Assembly (NCBI GenBank): GCA_002900555.1
Contig: MUGD01000062.1
Location: forward strand, 1-12,825
Reading direction: 5' to 3'
From: Thermoplasmata archaeon M9B2D
GTDB taxonomy: Archaea; Thermoplasmatota; E2; DHVEG-1
DNA length: 12,825 nucleotides
In this document: piece by piece, positions 12,276 through 12,825 of the stretch
Layout: every line of letters begins with the position of its first letter
Position numbering within the stretch: position 1 is the first letter of the stretch
The notes under the pieces: model-generated
Database searches by the model: none
The model's input: only the letters and a program-made list of their open reading frames with translations
What the model was told of the DNA's origin: nothing
Position numbers and translations under genes: made by a program

Positions 12276-12825
12276 GTGAGTGTTGAGCTCCCTGAAAGTC
12301 TGATTCTTGCTGAACAAATGACTCAATCTCTTCTTGGTAAGAAGATCAAATCGTATGACCTTCAAGATTATCAAAAACTTCAGAAAGTTGGCTTCATTAA
12401 TAAGAAAATCAAGGATTATGATTCGCTGGTTGGTTGCATAATCAGATCAATCGATCAGAGAGGAAATGTAATTCGAGTTCATCTGAGCAAGAAAATGAAT
12501 CTGGTCTTATGTCCGGACTATGGAGCTGAAATTCTCTTCCATCAGAAGCAAGATACTCTCCCAAAGAAACATCATTTGAAGATCGATTTCAGTGATGGGA
12601 CGTTCTTTACTATCAGGCAAACAGGCATGGGGTGCATTCTTGCAGCCTCTGATAGCGAAGCAGATGATCTCTATGTAATAAAACGGGACTTTTCTGATAC
12701 GCCATCACCAATTGGAGAACATGACTTTACATTCGAAAAATTCCGAAACATGTTGGATGCCAAAAAACAGAATGTTAAGGCGGCCATTGTTGGGAAGACT
12801 GCAGTAGTTGTAGGGTTGAGTAACG
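12276..12825 (+). CDS. Fpg/Nei-like DNA glycosylase family protein (partial)
   Basis: The first 183 residues are present; the gene runs off the right edge. Seen: ELPESLILAEQM near the start, LLGKKI (19-24), a beta-rich domain with VLCPDYGAEILFH, LKIDFSDGTFFTI, and the beginning of the helix-two-turn-helix, VKAAIVGKTAVVVGLSN, which parallels the conserved L-x-x-Q-x-x-x-x-G-(I/L)-GN of Fpg. It resembles the formamidopyrimidine-glycosylase-family proteins that begin M-x-E-(I/L)-PE. In canonical Fpg, Pro2 is the catalytic nucleophile and Glu3 assists; here the PE pair is at 6-7, so the first residue after Met is not Pro. The protein may therefore lack classic lyase activity or not be a glycosylase. 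The zinc finger, if any, is outside. GTG 12276 is the only start consistent with the ribosome-binding site. Confidence 0.75.
   Translation, partial: MSVELPESLILAEQMTQSLLGKKIKSYDLQDYQKLQKVGFINKKIKDYDSLVGCIIRSIDQRGNVIRVHLSKKMNLVLCPDYGAEILFHQKQDTLPKKHHLKIDFSDGTFFTIRQTGMGCILAASDSEADDLYVIKRDFSDTPSPIGEHDFTFEKFRNMLDAKKQNVKAAIVGKTAVVVGLSN

Noticed and set aside
1..12825. CRISPR array or mobile element
   Set aside because: No regularly spaced repeats, transposase motif or terminal inverted repeats were seen; the only tandem repeat has two copies.

Overview
The window looks archaeal, most likely from an Asgard-group archaeon such as Thorarchaeota; this assignment is inferred, not proven. The reasons are a Ras/Rab-type small GTPase with a eukaryote-like WDLAGQ switch II, TATA-box promoters placed for very short or absent leaders, frequent GTG/TTG starts, T-rich ends instead of strong hairpin terminators, and many small iron-sulfur proteins with CxxCxxCxxxCP motifs. 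The DNA is AT-rich throughout. No rRNA, tRNA, CRISPR array or insertion sequence was recognised.

Positions 1-4871 are read leftward (minus strand). From right to left they hold two tiny putative membrane peptides (4871-4615). Next comes a compact run of small genes (4246-2631): a 2TM-domain protein, a 61-residue protein and a one-helix DUF4760-like protein joined by stop/start overlaps, then a membrane-anchored half-ferredoxin, a 77-residue protein broken at a G5 run, and a 43-residue reading frame. After these come an AlkX/YcaQ-type DNA glycosylase split by a frameshift (2583-1334), the Rab-like GTPase (1210-623), and the N-terminus of a heavy-metal P-type ATPase that runs off the left edge.

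Positions 4872-5324 contain no intact gene. They do hold a previously hidden relic: the first 40 codons of a second AlkX/YcaQ copy (5144-5025, minus), with one in-frame stop. They also hold two PadR-type operators (ATGT-N8-ACAT) and a TATA box in front of a PadR regulator.

Positions 5325-7762 are read rightward: the PadR regulator, a translationally coupled 72-residue Cys/coiled-coil partner, a membrane-anchored surface protein, and a conserved four-helix membrane protein with paired cysteines. Positions 9523-7759 are read leftward: a DUF3795 cysteine-rich protein, then an AlkD-type alkylpurine DNA glycosylase. Positions 9583-12825 are read rightward: a QueG-like cobalamin/[4Fe-4S] protein, a two-gene operon whose products share a helical module (the second also carries a 2x[4Fe-4S] ferredoxin domain), and the start of an Fpg/Nei-like DNA glycosylase that runs off the right edge.

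Two themes recur. First, three different base-excision DNA glycosylases (AlkX, AlkD, Fpg-like) plus the relic of a fourth lie within 12 kb without forming one operon. Second, there are many small cysteine or iron-sulfur proteins, several paired with small partners. Signs of gene decay or of base-calling errors (two frameshifts, a lost cluster cysteine, the relic) are concentrated in the leftward half.
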